Shown piece by piece: positions 1-9,670 of a stretch of 64,000 bases of DNA. Numbering within the stretch: position 1 is the first letter of the stretch; each line of letters begins with the position of its first letter. The notes beneath the pieces were generated by a model. It was given only the letters and a program-made list of their open reading frames with translations. It did not search any database and had not been told where the DNA came from. The stretch lies in assembly GCF_000283655.1 (NCBI RefSeq), contig NC_016587.1, forward strand, positions 248,001 to 312,000, read 5' to 3'. This DNA is from Azospirillum lipoferum 4B. GTDB taxonomy: Bacteria; Pseudomonadota; Alphaproteobacteria; Azospirillales; Azospirillaceae. Both the position numbers and the translations under genes were made by a program.

Positions 1-46
1 CAACAAACGGTTAAACGTCCCGCCGCATGGCGGCCCCCGGGCCGGG

Positions 47-85
47 AGCCCGGATATAAGCCCTGGGCACAAGCCCGGATATAAG
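47..85. repeat. 14-bp direct repeat
   Basis: The motif AGCCCGGATATAAG occurs at 47-60 and again at 72-85, just before the first ABC ATPase gene and its ribosome site (GGGAGGAG near 93-100). The function is unknown; it may be a local duplication in the 5' leader. The preceding gene of the transporter, if any, lies outside the window. Confidence 0.6.
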
Positions 86-112
86 GACGAACGGGAGGAG
101 AATTCGCGACCG

Positions 113-872
113 ATGAACGCCGCACCGAACGACGACATCATCCTGGAAGCGCGCAACCTGACGAAGGAGTTCAAGGGCTTCGTGGCGGTGAAGGAGGTGA
201 ACCTGCAGGTGAAGCGGGGCACCATCCACGCGCTGATCGGCCCGAACGGCGCCGGCAAGAGCACGGTGTTCAACCTGCTGACCAAGTTCCTGACGCCGAC
301 GCGCGGCCAGATCCTCTACAAGGGCCGCGACATCACCCGGACCAAGCCGGCGGACATCGCGCTGATGGGGCTGGTCCGCTCCTTCCAGATCTCGGCCGTC
401 TTCCCGCATTTGAGCGTGCTGGAGAATGTCCGGGTGGCCTTGCAGCGGCCGCTCGGCACCAGCTTCCATTTCTGGAAGTCCGAATCGACGCTCTACGACC
501 TGCATGACCGGGCGCTGGAGCTGATCGAGGCGGTGAACCTCACCCCCTGGGCCGGCCACACCGCTGCCGAGCTGCCCTATGGCCGCAAGCGCGCGCTGGA
601 GATCGCCACCACGCTGGCGCTCGACCCGGAGGTGATGCTGCTGGACGAGCCGCTGGCCGGCATGGGCCATGAGGACATCGAAGGCACCGCGGCGCTGATC
701 AAGCGCGTCGCCGCCGACCGCACCGTGCTGATGGTGGAGCACAACCTGTCGGTCGTCGCCCACCTGTCGGACACCATCACCGTGCTGCGTCGCGGCGAGA
801 TCCTGGCGGAGGGACCGTATGAGGTCGTCTCCAAGAACCCGCAGGTGATGGAAGCTTATATGGGGACCGGAC

Positions 873-880
<8 letters not shown>
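113..880 (+). CDS. LivG-like ABC transporter ATPase
   Basis: 255-residue cytoplasmic ATPase of the branched-chain amino acid (HAAT) uptake family. The Walker A motif GPNGAGKS is near residue 43, the signature is the degenerate YGRKR type usual in LivG near 160, the Walker B motif MLLDEP is near 178, and a switch His lies in MVEHNL. The C-terminus, with the conserved tail EAYMG, is typical of LivG. It overlaps the next gene by 8 nt, so the two ATPases are translationally coupled. Permease and binding-protein genes are not in the window and probably lie upstream. The substrate is unknown; the nearby paa cluster makes an aromatic acid possible, but that is inference. The start is supported by GGGAGGAG about 13 nt upstream. 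Confidence 0.9.
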
Positions 881-1595
<715 letters not shown>

Positions 1596-1736
1596 GGCGG
1601 TCTGGCGGCCGGATGTGGCCGGCGCCACGAGCCTCCTTTCTCCGGCGTTCACAAGCGGAGGGGCGGGCGGTGCCGGCTCATACCTGATTCAAGGTTACCC
1701 GATCGAAGGTGGCGGGTCGGGGAGGGAGGTCGGTTT

Positions 1737-2117
1737 CGGGAGCCCGGCGCCGCCTATCTGCCGGGGTTGATCGGCTTTGTCTCGATCCGCGCCGGCGACG
1801 CGACGCTGATTCAGGCGTTCGAGGCGATCATGATCGTGGGCCTGTCGGCCTGTCTCCTGAAAGTCCGGCCAACCATGGGCTTCGTGTTTCTGTCCTGCGT
1901 CGCCCTTGCCGGTCTGGCGGTAACCCTGGGCGCGTTCGGTCCGCGCGATGGTGCAAGCTCGCCTTTCGGTATCGCGATGGTCTTTCTCGCCACCGCCACC
2001 GCAGCCCTGTATGTGGTGCTTAGTTCACGGCTGCTGGTCGACCATGACCCGATCTTGGCGGGGGGTGATGCGAAGCCGCTGGGCATTTCGCCCGCATCGC
2101 GGTACGAACGGGTTTAG
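1737..2117 (+). pseudogene. DMT/EamA exporter remnant
   Basis: An open stretch with hydrophobic helices that looks like the middle of a ten-helix drug/metabolite transporter: about two helices of the first EamA repeat (PGLIGFVSIRAGDATLIQAF) and the first helix of the second repeat (ATAALYVVLSSRLL). The reading then runs into an unrelated tail and stops. No proper start is visible; only a TTG at 1767 lies in frame. The fragment is about one third of family length, so it is probably a decayed gene rather than a working exporter. Family assignment is by pattern only. Confidence 0.5.
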
Positions 2118-2215
2118 CATCCTGGGCTATGGGCCGGGGCTACCGGCCGGCGAGGCAAGTTTCGCATGGCGGAATAATGTTCCGTTGACGCGCTCTTTGC
2201 GCGCTGGCAGGATCG

Positions 2216-2235
2216 TCCCGCAATCTTTTGCGGGA
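2216..2235 (+). promoter_or_regulatory. hairpin over the iclR ribosome site
   Basis: TCCCGCAA and TTGCGGGA form an 8-bp stem with a TCTT loop. The 3' arm runs into GGGAGG, the presumed Shine-Dalgarno of the IclR gene starting at 2247, so folding would partly hide it. A weak TTGACG -35-like hexamer lies at 2185. Regulation by this hairpin is inferred. Confidence 0.4.
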
Positions 2236-2246
2236 GGTCTCAGGTC

Positions 2247-3059
2247 ATGCGCAGGCGGGAAGAGGCTCTGGTCGCCGACGATCTGGCGGAGGACGAGAAG
2301 GACCCGCGCTTCGTCACGGCGCTGGCCCGCGGATTGGAACTGCTGCGCGCCTTCCGCCGCAACGAATCGATGCTGGGCAACCTGGAACTGGCGCAGCGCA
2401 CCGGCCTGCCCAAGCCGACGGTGTCGCGGCTGACCTACACGCTGGCCAAGCTGGGCTATCTCGCCTACGACCAGAACACCGGCAAATACCGGCTCGGCAC
2501 CTCGGTGCTTGCGCTGGGCTATGCCAGCCTGTCGGGCATGGGCATCCGGCAGGTGGCGCGTCCGCTGATGCAGGAACTGGCCGACCAGACCGGCCTTGCC
2601 GTCGCATTGGGCGGGCGCGACCGGCTGAGCATGATCTATCTGGAATGCTGCAAGGCGACCGGACCGATCACCCTGTCGCTCGACGTCGGCTCCCACATCA
2701 AGCTGTCGACCACCGGCATGGGCCGCGCCTATCTGGCCGCCTTGCCGGAGGCGGAGCGCGCGCCGCTGATGGCGAAGCTGGAGGAGCATGAGGGGGAGCG
2801 CTGGCCGGAGATCCGCGACGGCATCCTGCAGGCCATCGAGGATTACCGGACGCGCGGCTATTGCCGCTCCATCGGCGCCTGGAAATCGGAGGTGCATGCC
2901 GTCGGCGTTCCCTTCGTGCCGCGCGACGGCTCGCAGGTGCTGGCCTTCAACTGCGGCGGGCCGGCCTTCATGGTCGATTTGCAAAAGCTTGAGGAAGAGT
3001 TCGCGCCGCGGCTGGTGGCGATGGTCCGGCGGATCGACGCAACGCTGTTCAACGGATGA
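2247..3059 (+). CDS. IclR-family transcriptional regulator
   Basis: 270-residue cytoplasmic regulator. An N-terminal winged helix-turn-helix (about 22-85, with LAQRTGLPKPTVSRLTYTLA as recognition region) is followed by the IclR effector-binding domain (about 95-268), which includes the family pattern SLDVGSHIKLSTTGMGRAYL. It resembles PcaR/PobR-type activators of aromatic catabolism, but nothing in the sequence fixes its target. It stands alone between the ABC ATPase genes and marC; the convergent paa operon is a candidate target by proximity only. The SD GGGAGG lies 9-10 nt before the ATG. Confidence 0.88.
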   Translation: MRRREEALVADDLAEDEKDPRFVTALARGLELLRAFRRNESMLGNLELAQRTGLPKPTVSRLTYTLAKLGYLAYDQNTGKYRLGTSVLALGYASLSGMGIRQVARPLMQELADQTGLAVALGGRDRLSMIYLECCKATGPITLSLDVGSHIKLSTTGMGRAYLAALPEAERAPLMAKLEEHEGERWPEIRDGILQAIEDYRTRGYCRSIGAWKSEVHAVGVPFVPRDGSQVLAFNCGGPAFMVDLQKLEEEFAPRLVAMVRRIDATLFNG

Positions 3060-3111
3060 GAGTGGGGGGCCACCGAATTTAAATCGGGAGCAGCCGCTTG
3101 TCGCCACGAAA

Positions 3112-3275
3112 GCCCTTCTCCCCTTGTGGGGCGGGATCGGCCAAACGCCAACGGCGTTTTGCCGACCCGCGGGTTGGGATGAGGGGAGCCGCCGGCTGAA
3201 AGCCGTTGGAAATCAAACTTGCGCCCCCTCACCCCAACCCCTCTCCCGCAAGGGGAGAGGGGCTTTGCGTGCGAA
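3112..3275. repeat. interspersed G/C-block repeat, copy A
   Basis: Fills most of the 316-bp gap between the IclR gene and marC. Two inverted halves: a left half with CCCTTCTCCCC...GGTTGGGATGAGGGG and a right half with CCCCTCACCCCAACCCC followed by the hairpin CTCTCCCGCAAGGGGAGAG. Closely similar units occur at nine other places in the window (copies B-J). No gene is seen here. Confidence 0.85.
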
Positions 3276-3375
3276 CTCGATATGCGACTACCCTAAGGCC
3301 GGCGCAACGCCGCCCTTGCCAGCATTGTCCCGTCCCAGCTAACTGTTCGGACAGCCGACCGACAGCCCGGATCCC

Positions 3376-4029
3376 ATGTTCGACAGTTTCCTGCTCGCCT
3401 TCACGGCATTGTTCTCCATCGTCAATCCGCTGGCGATGGCGCTGATCTTCAGTCAGGTGACGGCGGACAGCAGCCCGCGCGACCGGGCGCGGCTGGCCGG
3501 GCTGGTCAGCCTCTATTCGGCCATCGTCATGCTGACCGCCTTGTGGGCGGGTGCCTATGTGCTGAACTTCTTCGGCGTGTCGATGGCGGCGCTGCGGATT
3601 GCCGGCGGCTTCGTGGTGGCGGAACGGGCCTGGGCGCTGCTGTCGGCGCCGGAACGGCACGAGGCGCGCAAGCAGGAGCAGGCGGCCGGCGACGGCGATG
3701 GCTTGGCGGAATCGGCCTTCTTCCCGATGACGATCCCCTTCACCACCGGGCCGGGCACCATTTCGGTCGCCATCGCTCTCGGCTCCACCCGCCCGACGCG
3801 GGGCGACGGGCTGATCGAGTTCTTCATCGGCATGTCGGGCGCGGCGCTGGCGATCGCCGCGCTGATCTGGCTGTCCTACCGCTCCGCCGACCGCATCGTC
3901 GCCTTCCTGGGGCCGACGCGGGTGCGGGTGCTGACGCGGCTGTTCGCCTTCCTGCTGTTCTGCGTCGGCGTCCAGATCCTGCTGACCGGTGTTCTGGACG
4001 CCTTCCCGCTGCTGTCGCAGAAGGACTGA
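3376..4029 (+). CDS. marC: MarC-family integral membrane protein
   Basis: 217 residues with six predicted membrane helices. It matches MarC/NAAT proteins: the N-terminal FLLAFTALFSIVNPLAMALI, the central FFPMTIPFTTGPGTISVAIA and the C-terminal FAFLLFCVGVQILLTGV are the family's conserved blocks. It acts in the inner membrane; MarC proteins have been proposed to export amino acids, but the function is not established. Single gene, followed 11 nt after the stop by a perfect palindrome that may end transcription. Confidence 0.85.
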   Translation: MFDSFLLAFTALFSIVNPLAMALIFSQVTADSSPRDRARLAGLVSLYSAIVMLTALWAGAYVLNFFGVSMAALRIAGGFVVAERAWALLSAPERHEARKQEQAAGDGDGLAESAFFPMTIPFTTGPGTISVAIALGSTRPTRGDGLIEFFIGMSGAALAIAALIWLSYRSADRIVAFLGPTRVRVLTRLFAFLLFCVGVQILLTGVLDAFPLLSQKD

Positions 4030-4040
4030 GTCTTCTTATC

Positions 4041-4074
4041 GAGCGTAAAGCCTGACATGTCAGGCTTTACGCTC
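4041..4074. terminator. 34-nt perfect palindrome between marC and paaK
   Basis: GAGCGTAAAGCCTGACA is followed directly by its exact reverse complement. It sits between the convergent ends of marC and paaK and could act as a bidirectional terminator, although no T-run follows on either strand. Further short GC hairpins follow at about 4091-4150 (for example GGGCCGC/GCGGCCC at 4133-4150). Confidence 0.55.
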
Positions 4075-4151
4075 GCCCTCAAACGGCGGGCGCGGCCGTC
4101 CGGCCGCTTGCCTTCGCAGGCATGGGCCTGCGGGGCCGCAGTCGCGGCCCT

Positions 4152-4178
4152 TACCGCCGAGCGTACGGCTCGGCGGTA
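4152..4178 (-). terminator. hairpin behind paaK
   Basis: TACCGCCGAGC and GCTCGGCGGTA form an 11-bp stem with a GTACG loop, directly next to the paaK stop codon. No clear T-run follows; with the other hairpins down to 4091 it probably ends the long paa transcript. Confidence 0.55.
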
Positions 4179-5504
4179 TCAGCCCTTCGGACGCAGGTCC
4201 TGCACGCGCTTGGCCTTGCCGATGGAGCGGGCGATGCCGCCGGGTTCGACCACCTCGACGCGGGTGTTGATGCCGATCAGCGACTTGATCGAATGCTGCA
4301 GGTGCTTGGCGTGGCCGTCCCATTCCGACGGGTGGATGCCGTCATGCATCTCCACCCGGACGGCGAGGTTGTCCATGTGGCCGTCGCGGCTCACCACCAG
4401 TTCGTAATGGGGAGCGAGGGCGGGGATCTTGCAGATCAGCTCCTCGACCTGGGTCGGGAAGACGTTCACGCCGCGGATGATGAGCATGTCGTCCGACCGG
4501 CCGGTGATCTTGTCCATCCGCCGCATGCCGCGCGCCGTCGGCGGCAGCAGCCGGGTCAGGTCGCGGGTGCGGTAGCGGATGACCGGCATGCCCTGCTTGG
4601 TGAGCGTGGTGAAGACCAGCTCGCCGTATGAGCCGTCGGGCAGCACCTCGCCGGTGTCGGGATCGATGATCTCGGGGTAGAAATGGTCCTCCCAGATCAC
4701 CGGGCCGTCCTTGGTCTCGACGCATTCCGACGCCACGCCCGGTCCCATCACCTCCGACAGGCCGTAGATGTCGACGGCGTGGATGTTGAAGGTGCGCTCG
4801 ATCTCCTCGCGCAGCGCGCCGGTCCAGGGCTCGGCGCCGAAGATGCCGACGCGCAGGCTGGTGCTGCGCGGGTCGATGCCCTGGCGGCGCATCTCGTCGG
4901 CGATGTTCAGCATGTAGGACGGCGTGACCATGATGATGGTCGGCTTGAAGTCCTGGATCAGCTGGACCTGCTTCTCGGTCTGGCCGCCCGACATCGGCAC
5001 CACGGCGCAGCCCAGCCGCTCCGCCCCGTAATGGGCGCCAAGCCCGCCGGTGAACAGGCCGTAACCGTAGGCGATGTGGACGATGTCGTTGCGCGTGCCG
5101 CCCGCCGCCCGGATGGAGCGGGCGACGACCTCCGCCCACACGTCGATGTCGCCCTTGGTGTAGCCGACCACCGTCGGCCGCCCGGTGGTGCCGCTGGAGG
5201 CATGAACGCGCACGATGTCCTCCATCGGCACGGCGAACATGCCGTAGGGATAGGCGCGGCGCAGATCGTCCTTCACGGTGAAGGGGAACAGCGCCAGATC
5301 CTTCAGCTCCTTGAAGTCGTCGGGATGGACGCCCTTCGCCTCGCACTTGGCGCGGAAGGGCGCGACGTTGGCGTAGGAATGGCGAAGCGACCATGCCAGC
5401 CGCTCCGTCTGCATCGCCGTAATCTCGTCGCGGCTGGCGAACTCGTAGCGGTCCATGCCGGCTTTCGCGCCTTGGTCGACATTGGTGTCGGTCATGATGG
5501 ACAT
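4179..5504 (-). CDS. paaK: phenylacetate-CoA ligase
   Basis: 441-residue cytoplasmic AMP-forming ligase that activates phenylacetate with CoA and ATP, the entry step of the paa pathway. The phosphate-binding loop ASSGTTGRPTVVGYTKGD is near residue 104, YGLSEVMGPG near 247 and the hinge YRTRDLTRLL near 317; the length equals the family norm (about 435-440). Last gene of the paa operon, 61 nt after paaJ and closed by hairpins. The ATG at 5504 has GGGGAG about 9 nt upstream; an in-frame ATG three codons later is an alternative. Confidence 0.96.
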   Translation of the reverse strand: MSIMTDTNVDQGAKAGMDRYEFASRDEITAMQTERLAWSLRHSYANVAPFRAKCEAKGVHPDDFKELKDLALFPFTVKDDLRRAYPYGMFAVPMEDIVRVHASSGTTGRPTVVGYTKGDIDVWAEVVARSIRAAGGTRNDIVHIAYGYGLFTGGLGAHYGAERLGCAVVPMSGGQTEKQVQLIQDFKPTIIMVTPSYMLNIADEMRRQGIDPRSTSLRVGIFGAEPWTGALREEIERTFNIHAVDIYGLSEVMGPGVASECVETKDGPVIWEDHFYPEIIDPDTGEVLPDGSYGELVFTTLTKQGMPVIRYRTRDLTRLLPPTARGMRRMDKITGRSDDMLIIRGVNVFPTQVEELICKIPALAPHYELVVSRDGHMDNLAVRVEMHDGIHPSEWDGHAKHLQHSIKSLIGINTRVEVVEPGGIARSIGKAKRVQDLRPKG

Positions 5505-5564
5505 GGTGCGCTTCTCCCCTTCGTACTGATGCCCGGCGCTTGGCGGCCGGTTGCCGGTTTTCGT

Positions 5565-6765
<1,201 letters not shown>

Positions 6766-6773
<8 letters not shown>

Positions 6774-7215
6774 GGGATGCTCCTGGAACGGGAATCACGG
6801 TGCCTTGCAGGCGCGCCGACTGGCCGCGGAACAGGCCGACCACCGTGCCGTCCTGGTTGGTGACGGTGACGTCGTAGACGCCGGAACGGCCGCGCTTGTG
6901 TACCTCGCGGCATTCGGCGGTCAGCAGGTCGCCCAGCTTGGCCGGAGCCGGGAAGGCGATGGAGCAGCCGGCCGCCACCGTCACCTCGTTCGCCGCGTTG
7001 CAGGCATAGGCGAAGGCGGTGTCGGCCAGCGTGAAGGTCATGCCGCCATGGCCGATGTCGTGGCCGTTCACCATGTCCTTGCGCACGGTCATCGCCATGC
7101 GGGCATAGCCGGGGGCGATCTCCAGCAGCTCGATGCCATGGGCCTGGGCGCAATGGTCGCGCTCGTACATGCCGCGGCCGACCGCTTCGGCGAGGGATTG
7201 GGGGTCGGTGGTCAT
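6766..7215 (-). CDS. paaI: hydroxyphenylacetyl-CoA thioesterase PaaI
   Basis: 149-residue hotdog-fold thioesterase. The segment NGHDIGHGGMTFTLADTAFA (about 53-72) holds the family's HGG and active-site Asp. It is thought to rescue CoA from dead-end thioesters when ring opening fails. Its ATG overlaps the paaH stop (ATGA) and its end overlaps paaJ by 8 nt, so it is translated within the operon. The length is normal for the family. Confidence 0.93.
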
Positions 7216-8879
7216 GCGGAGAGCTCCTTACCCCCTCTCCCCCCCGGGGAGAGGGTTGGGGTGAGGGGGATGCGCGGCGTGGAGTCTGTGGCGGCGTTGG
7301 GATTTCCGCTGTTTGCGGAGCCACGCGGCGCGACCCCCTCACCCTGACCCTCTCCCCGGGGGGGAGAGGGGATACGGGATGCGGAGATCCTTCGCCGCAG
7401 CAGGGCCGAGGCGCGGTAGCGGTCCTCGCCGTAGGTGCGGGCCAGGGCGTCGAGCACGGACAGCACATGGGGCAGGCCGATGCGGTCGGCCCAGGCCAGC
7501 GGCCCCAGCGGGTAGTTCACGCCCTTGGTCATCGCGATGTTGATGTCGGCGGCGCTGGCGACCCCCTGCATCGCCGCGTCCGCCGCCTCGTTGGCGAGCA
7601 TGGCGACGGTGCGCATCACCACCAGACCGGGGGCGTCGTCGATCACCGACACCGATTTGCCCAGCGCCTGGAACAGCCCGGCGGCGACGGCGACCGCCTC
7701 GGACGGCGTGCCGTCGGCGGGGGCCAGCGCGATGCGGGTGGCCTTGGCGTAATCGAGCGCAAGGTCGAACAGCACCAGCGGGGCGATGCCGTCCTCGGCG
7801 GCGCGGGCGGTGGCGGTGCGGCCGTCGGTCAGGGCCAGGGTGACGCCATCGACGACGAGCATGCCGGAACCGGGCGCTTCCTCAACGGCGATACCGGCCT
7901 CGCGCAGCAGCCCGACCAGCGCCGCGGCGGGGCCGAGGTCGCCCTGCACCGTCACCCGCTGCGGCTTGGGCGCCGGTTCGGCGCTGCGCGGCATCGGATT
8001 GGCGGCGCCGGGGCTGTGGTCGTAGAAGCCGCGGCCGGTCTTGCGGCCGAGACGCCCGGCCTCGACCAACTCCTGCTGGATCAGCGAGGGCTGGAAGCGC
8101 GGGTCGCCGAAATAGGCGGCGTGGACCGAGCGGGTGACGGCGAAGTTCACGTCGTGGCCGATCAGGTCCATCAGCTCGAACGGCCCCATGCGGAAGCCGC
8201 CGGCCTCGCGCGCGACGGCGTCGATGGTGGCGGGATCGGCCGCCTGTTCCTGCACCAGCCGCAGCCCTTCGGCGTAGAAGGGGCGGGCAACCCGATTGAC
8301 GATGAAGCCGGGAGTGGAGCGGCAGCGCACCGGGCTCTTGCCCCAGGCCTTGGCCGTGTCGAACAGCGTGTCGAGGACGCCTGAATCGGTGGCGAGGCCG
8401 CTGACGATCTCCACCAGCGCCATCAGCGGCGCGGGGTTGAAGAAATGCAGCCCGGCCAGCCGTTCCGGCCGCTGCACTCCGGCGCCGATGGCGGTGACCG
8501 ACAGCGACGAGGTGTTGGTGGCGAGGATGGCATCGCGCCCGACGATGCCCTCGAGCTCCGCGAACAGGCGGCGCTTGACGTCGAGGTCCTCGACGATGGC
8601 CTCCACCACCAGACCGGCGGGGGCAAGGTCGGGCAGGCCCTTCACGGCGCGCAGCCGGTCCACCGTGGCGTCACGCTCCGCCGCCGTGCGCTTGCCCTTC
8701 TCCACCAGCGCGGTCAGCGCCCTGGCGATGGACTCGACGGCGGCCTGCGCGGCGCCGGGGCGGGTGTCGACCAGCAGGACCGGGTGGCCGGCCTGCGCCG
8801 CGACCTGGGCGATGCCCTGGCCCATGGCGCCGGCCCCGACCACCGCGACCGTGACGGAGGGATCGAGCGCCGCCATCAC
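7212..8879 (-). CDS. paaH: 3-hydroxyadipyl-CoA dehydrogenase with repeat-derived tail
   Basis: 555 residues, NAD-dependent. The N-terminal Rossmann fold (VAVVGAGAMGQGIAQVAAQA, about 10-29) is followed by the 3-hydroxyacyl-CoA dehydrogenase catalytic part (TNTSSLSVTAIG, LHFFNPAPLMALVEIV, TPGFIVNRVARPFYAEGLRL) and a second C-terminal dehydrogenase domain (GVNYPLGPLAWADRIG). Family members end near residue 500, after YRASALLRRR. Here about 50 more residues rich in Pro, Arg and Gly follow, encoded by interspersed repeat copy B, so the normal stop appears to have been lost by repeat insertion. Overlaps paaG and paaI by 4 nt each. Confidence 0.93.
   Translation of the reverse strand: MMAALDPSVTVAVVGAGAMGQGIAQVAAQAGHPVLLVDTRPGAAQAAVESIARALTALVEKGKRTAAERDATVDRLRAVKGLPDLAPAGLVVEAIVEDLDVKRRLFAELEGIVGRDAILATNTSSLSVTAIGAGVQRPERLAGLHFFNPAPLMALVEIVSGLATDSGVLDTLFDTAKAWGKSPVRCRSTPGFIVNRVARPFYAEGLRLVQEQAADPATIDAVAREAGGFRMGPFELMDLIGHDVNFAVTRSVHAAYFGDPRFQPSLIQQELVEAGRLGRKTGRGFYDHSPGAANPMPRSAEPAPKPQRVTVQGDLGPAAALVGLLREAGIAVEEAPGSGMLVVDGVTLALTDGRTATARAAEDGIAPLVLFDLALDYAKATRIALAPADGTPSEAVAVAAGLFQALGKSVSVIDDAPGLVVMRTVAMLANEAADAAMQGVASAADINIAMTKGVNYPLGPLAWADRIGLPHVLSVLDALARTYGEDRYRASALLRRRISASRIPSPPRGEGQGEGVAPRGSANSGNPNAATDSTPRIPLTPTLSPGGRGGKELSA
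7226..7376. repeat. interspersed repeat copy B inside the paaH 3' end
   Basis: Two inverted G/C blocks, at about 7230-7270 and 7333-7372, each able to form a hairpin (CCTCTCCC...GGGAGAGG). The element lies wholly within the paaH reading frame and is translated, on the minus strand, into SPPRGEGQGEG and PLTPTLSPGGRGGK. Confidence 0.85.
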
Positions 8880-9670
8880 CGCCCCTCGAACTTCGGCGCG
8901 CGCTTGGCGACGAAGGCGGCGACGCCCTCGCGGTAGTCCTGCGTGCGGCCGGCCTCGCGCTGGAGGTCGCGTTCCAGGTCGAGCTGAGTGTCGAGGTCGT
9001 TGTCCAGCGAGACGTTCAGCGCCCGCTTGATCAGCGCAAGGCCGTGCGTCGGCTGGGTGGCGAGCTGGCGGGCCAGCGCGCCGGCCTCCTCCGCCAGCTT
9101 GTCGTCGTCGACCGCCTTCCAGATCATGCCCCAGGCCTCCGCCTGCTCGGCCGAGACCTTGTCGCCCAGCATGGCGAGGCCCATGGCGCGGGCGTGGCCG
9201 ACCAGACGCGGCAGGGTCCAGGTGCCGCCGCTGTCGGGGATCAGCCCGATCTTGCAGAAGGCCTGGATGAAGCTGGCCGAGCGCGCCGCCAGCACGATGT
9301 CGCAGGCCAGCGCGATGTTGGCGCCCGCCCCGGCGGCCACCCCGTTCACCGCGCAGACCACCGGCATCGGCAACTCGCGCAAGCTGCGGACCAGCGGGTT
9401 GTAGTTGGTCTCGATGGACGCGCCGAGGTCCGGCGCCTCCTGACCCGGAGCGACCGCACGGTCGGACAAATCCTGCCCGGCGCAGAAGCCGCGGCCGGCG
9501 CCGGTCAGCAACAGGCAGCGGACGCTCTTGTCCTCGCGCACGGCGGCCAGTGCCCCGCGCAGTTCCTCATGCATCGCCGCGGTGAAGCTGTTCAGCCGGT
9601 CCGGCCGGTTCAGCGTGATTGTGGCGACGCCGTCGGCGATGTCGAGGAGGATGGTCTTTTCGTCGCTCAT
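8876..9670 (-). CDS. paaG: enoyl-CoA hydratase/isomerase PaaG
   Basis: 264-residue crotonase-fold enzyme. In the pathway PaaG isomerises the ring-1,2-epoxide of phenylacetyl-CoA to the oxepin. The oxyanion-hole segments are GAGRGFCAGQDLSDR (about 60-75) and AVNGVAAGAGANIALACDIV (about 105-125); Asp in IPDSGGTWTLPRLVG fits the PaaG active site. The start at 9670 (MSDEKT) is chosen because it overlaps the paaN stop (ATGA); the longer upstream frame would overlap paaN coding. A second crotonase (PaaF) is not seen in this cluster. Confidence 0.93.
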   Translation of the reverse strand: MSDEKTILLDIADGVATITLNRPDRLNSFTAAMHEELRGALAAVREDKSVRCLLLTGAGRGFCAGQDLSDRAVAPGQEAPDLGASIETNYNPLVRSLRELPMPVVCAVNGVAAGAGANIALACDIVLAARSASFIQAFCKIGLIPDSGGTWTLPRLVGHARAMGLAMLGDKVSAEQAEAWGMIWKAVDDDKLAEEAGALARQLATQPTHGLALIKRALNVSLDNDLDTQLDLERDLQREAGRTQDYREGVAAFVAKRAPKFEGR

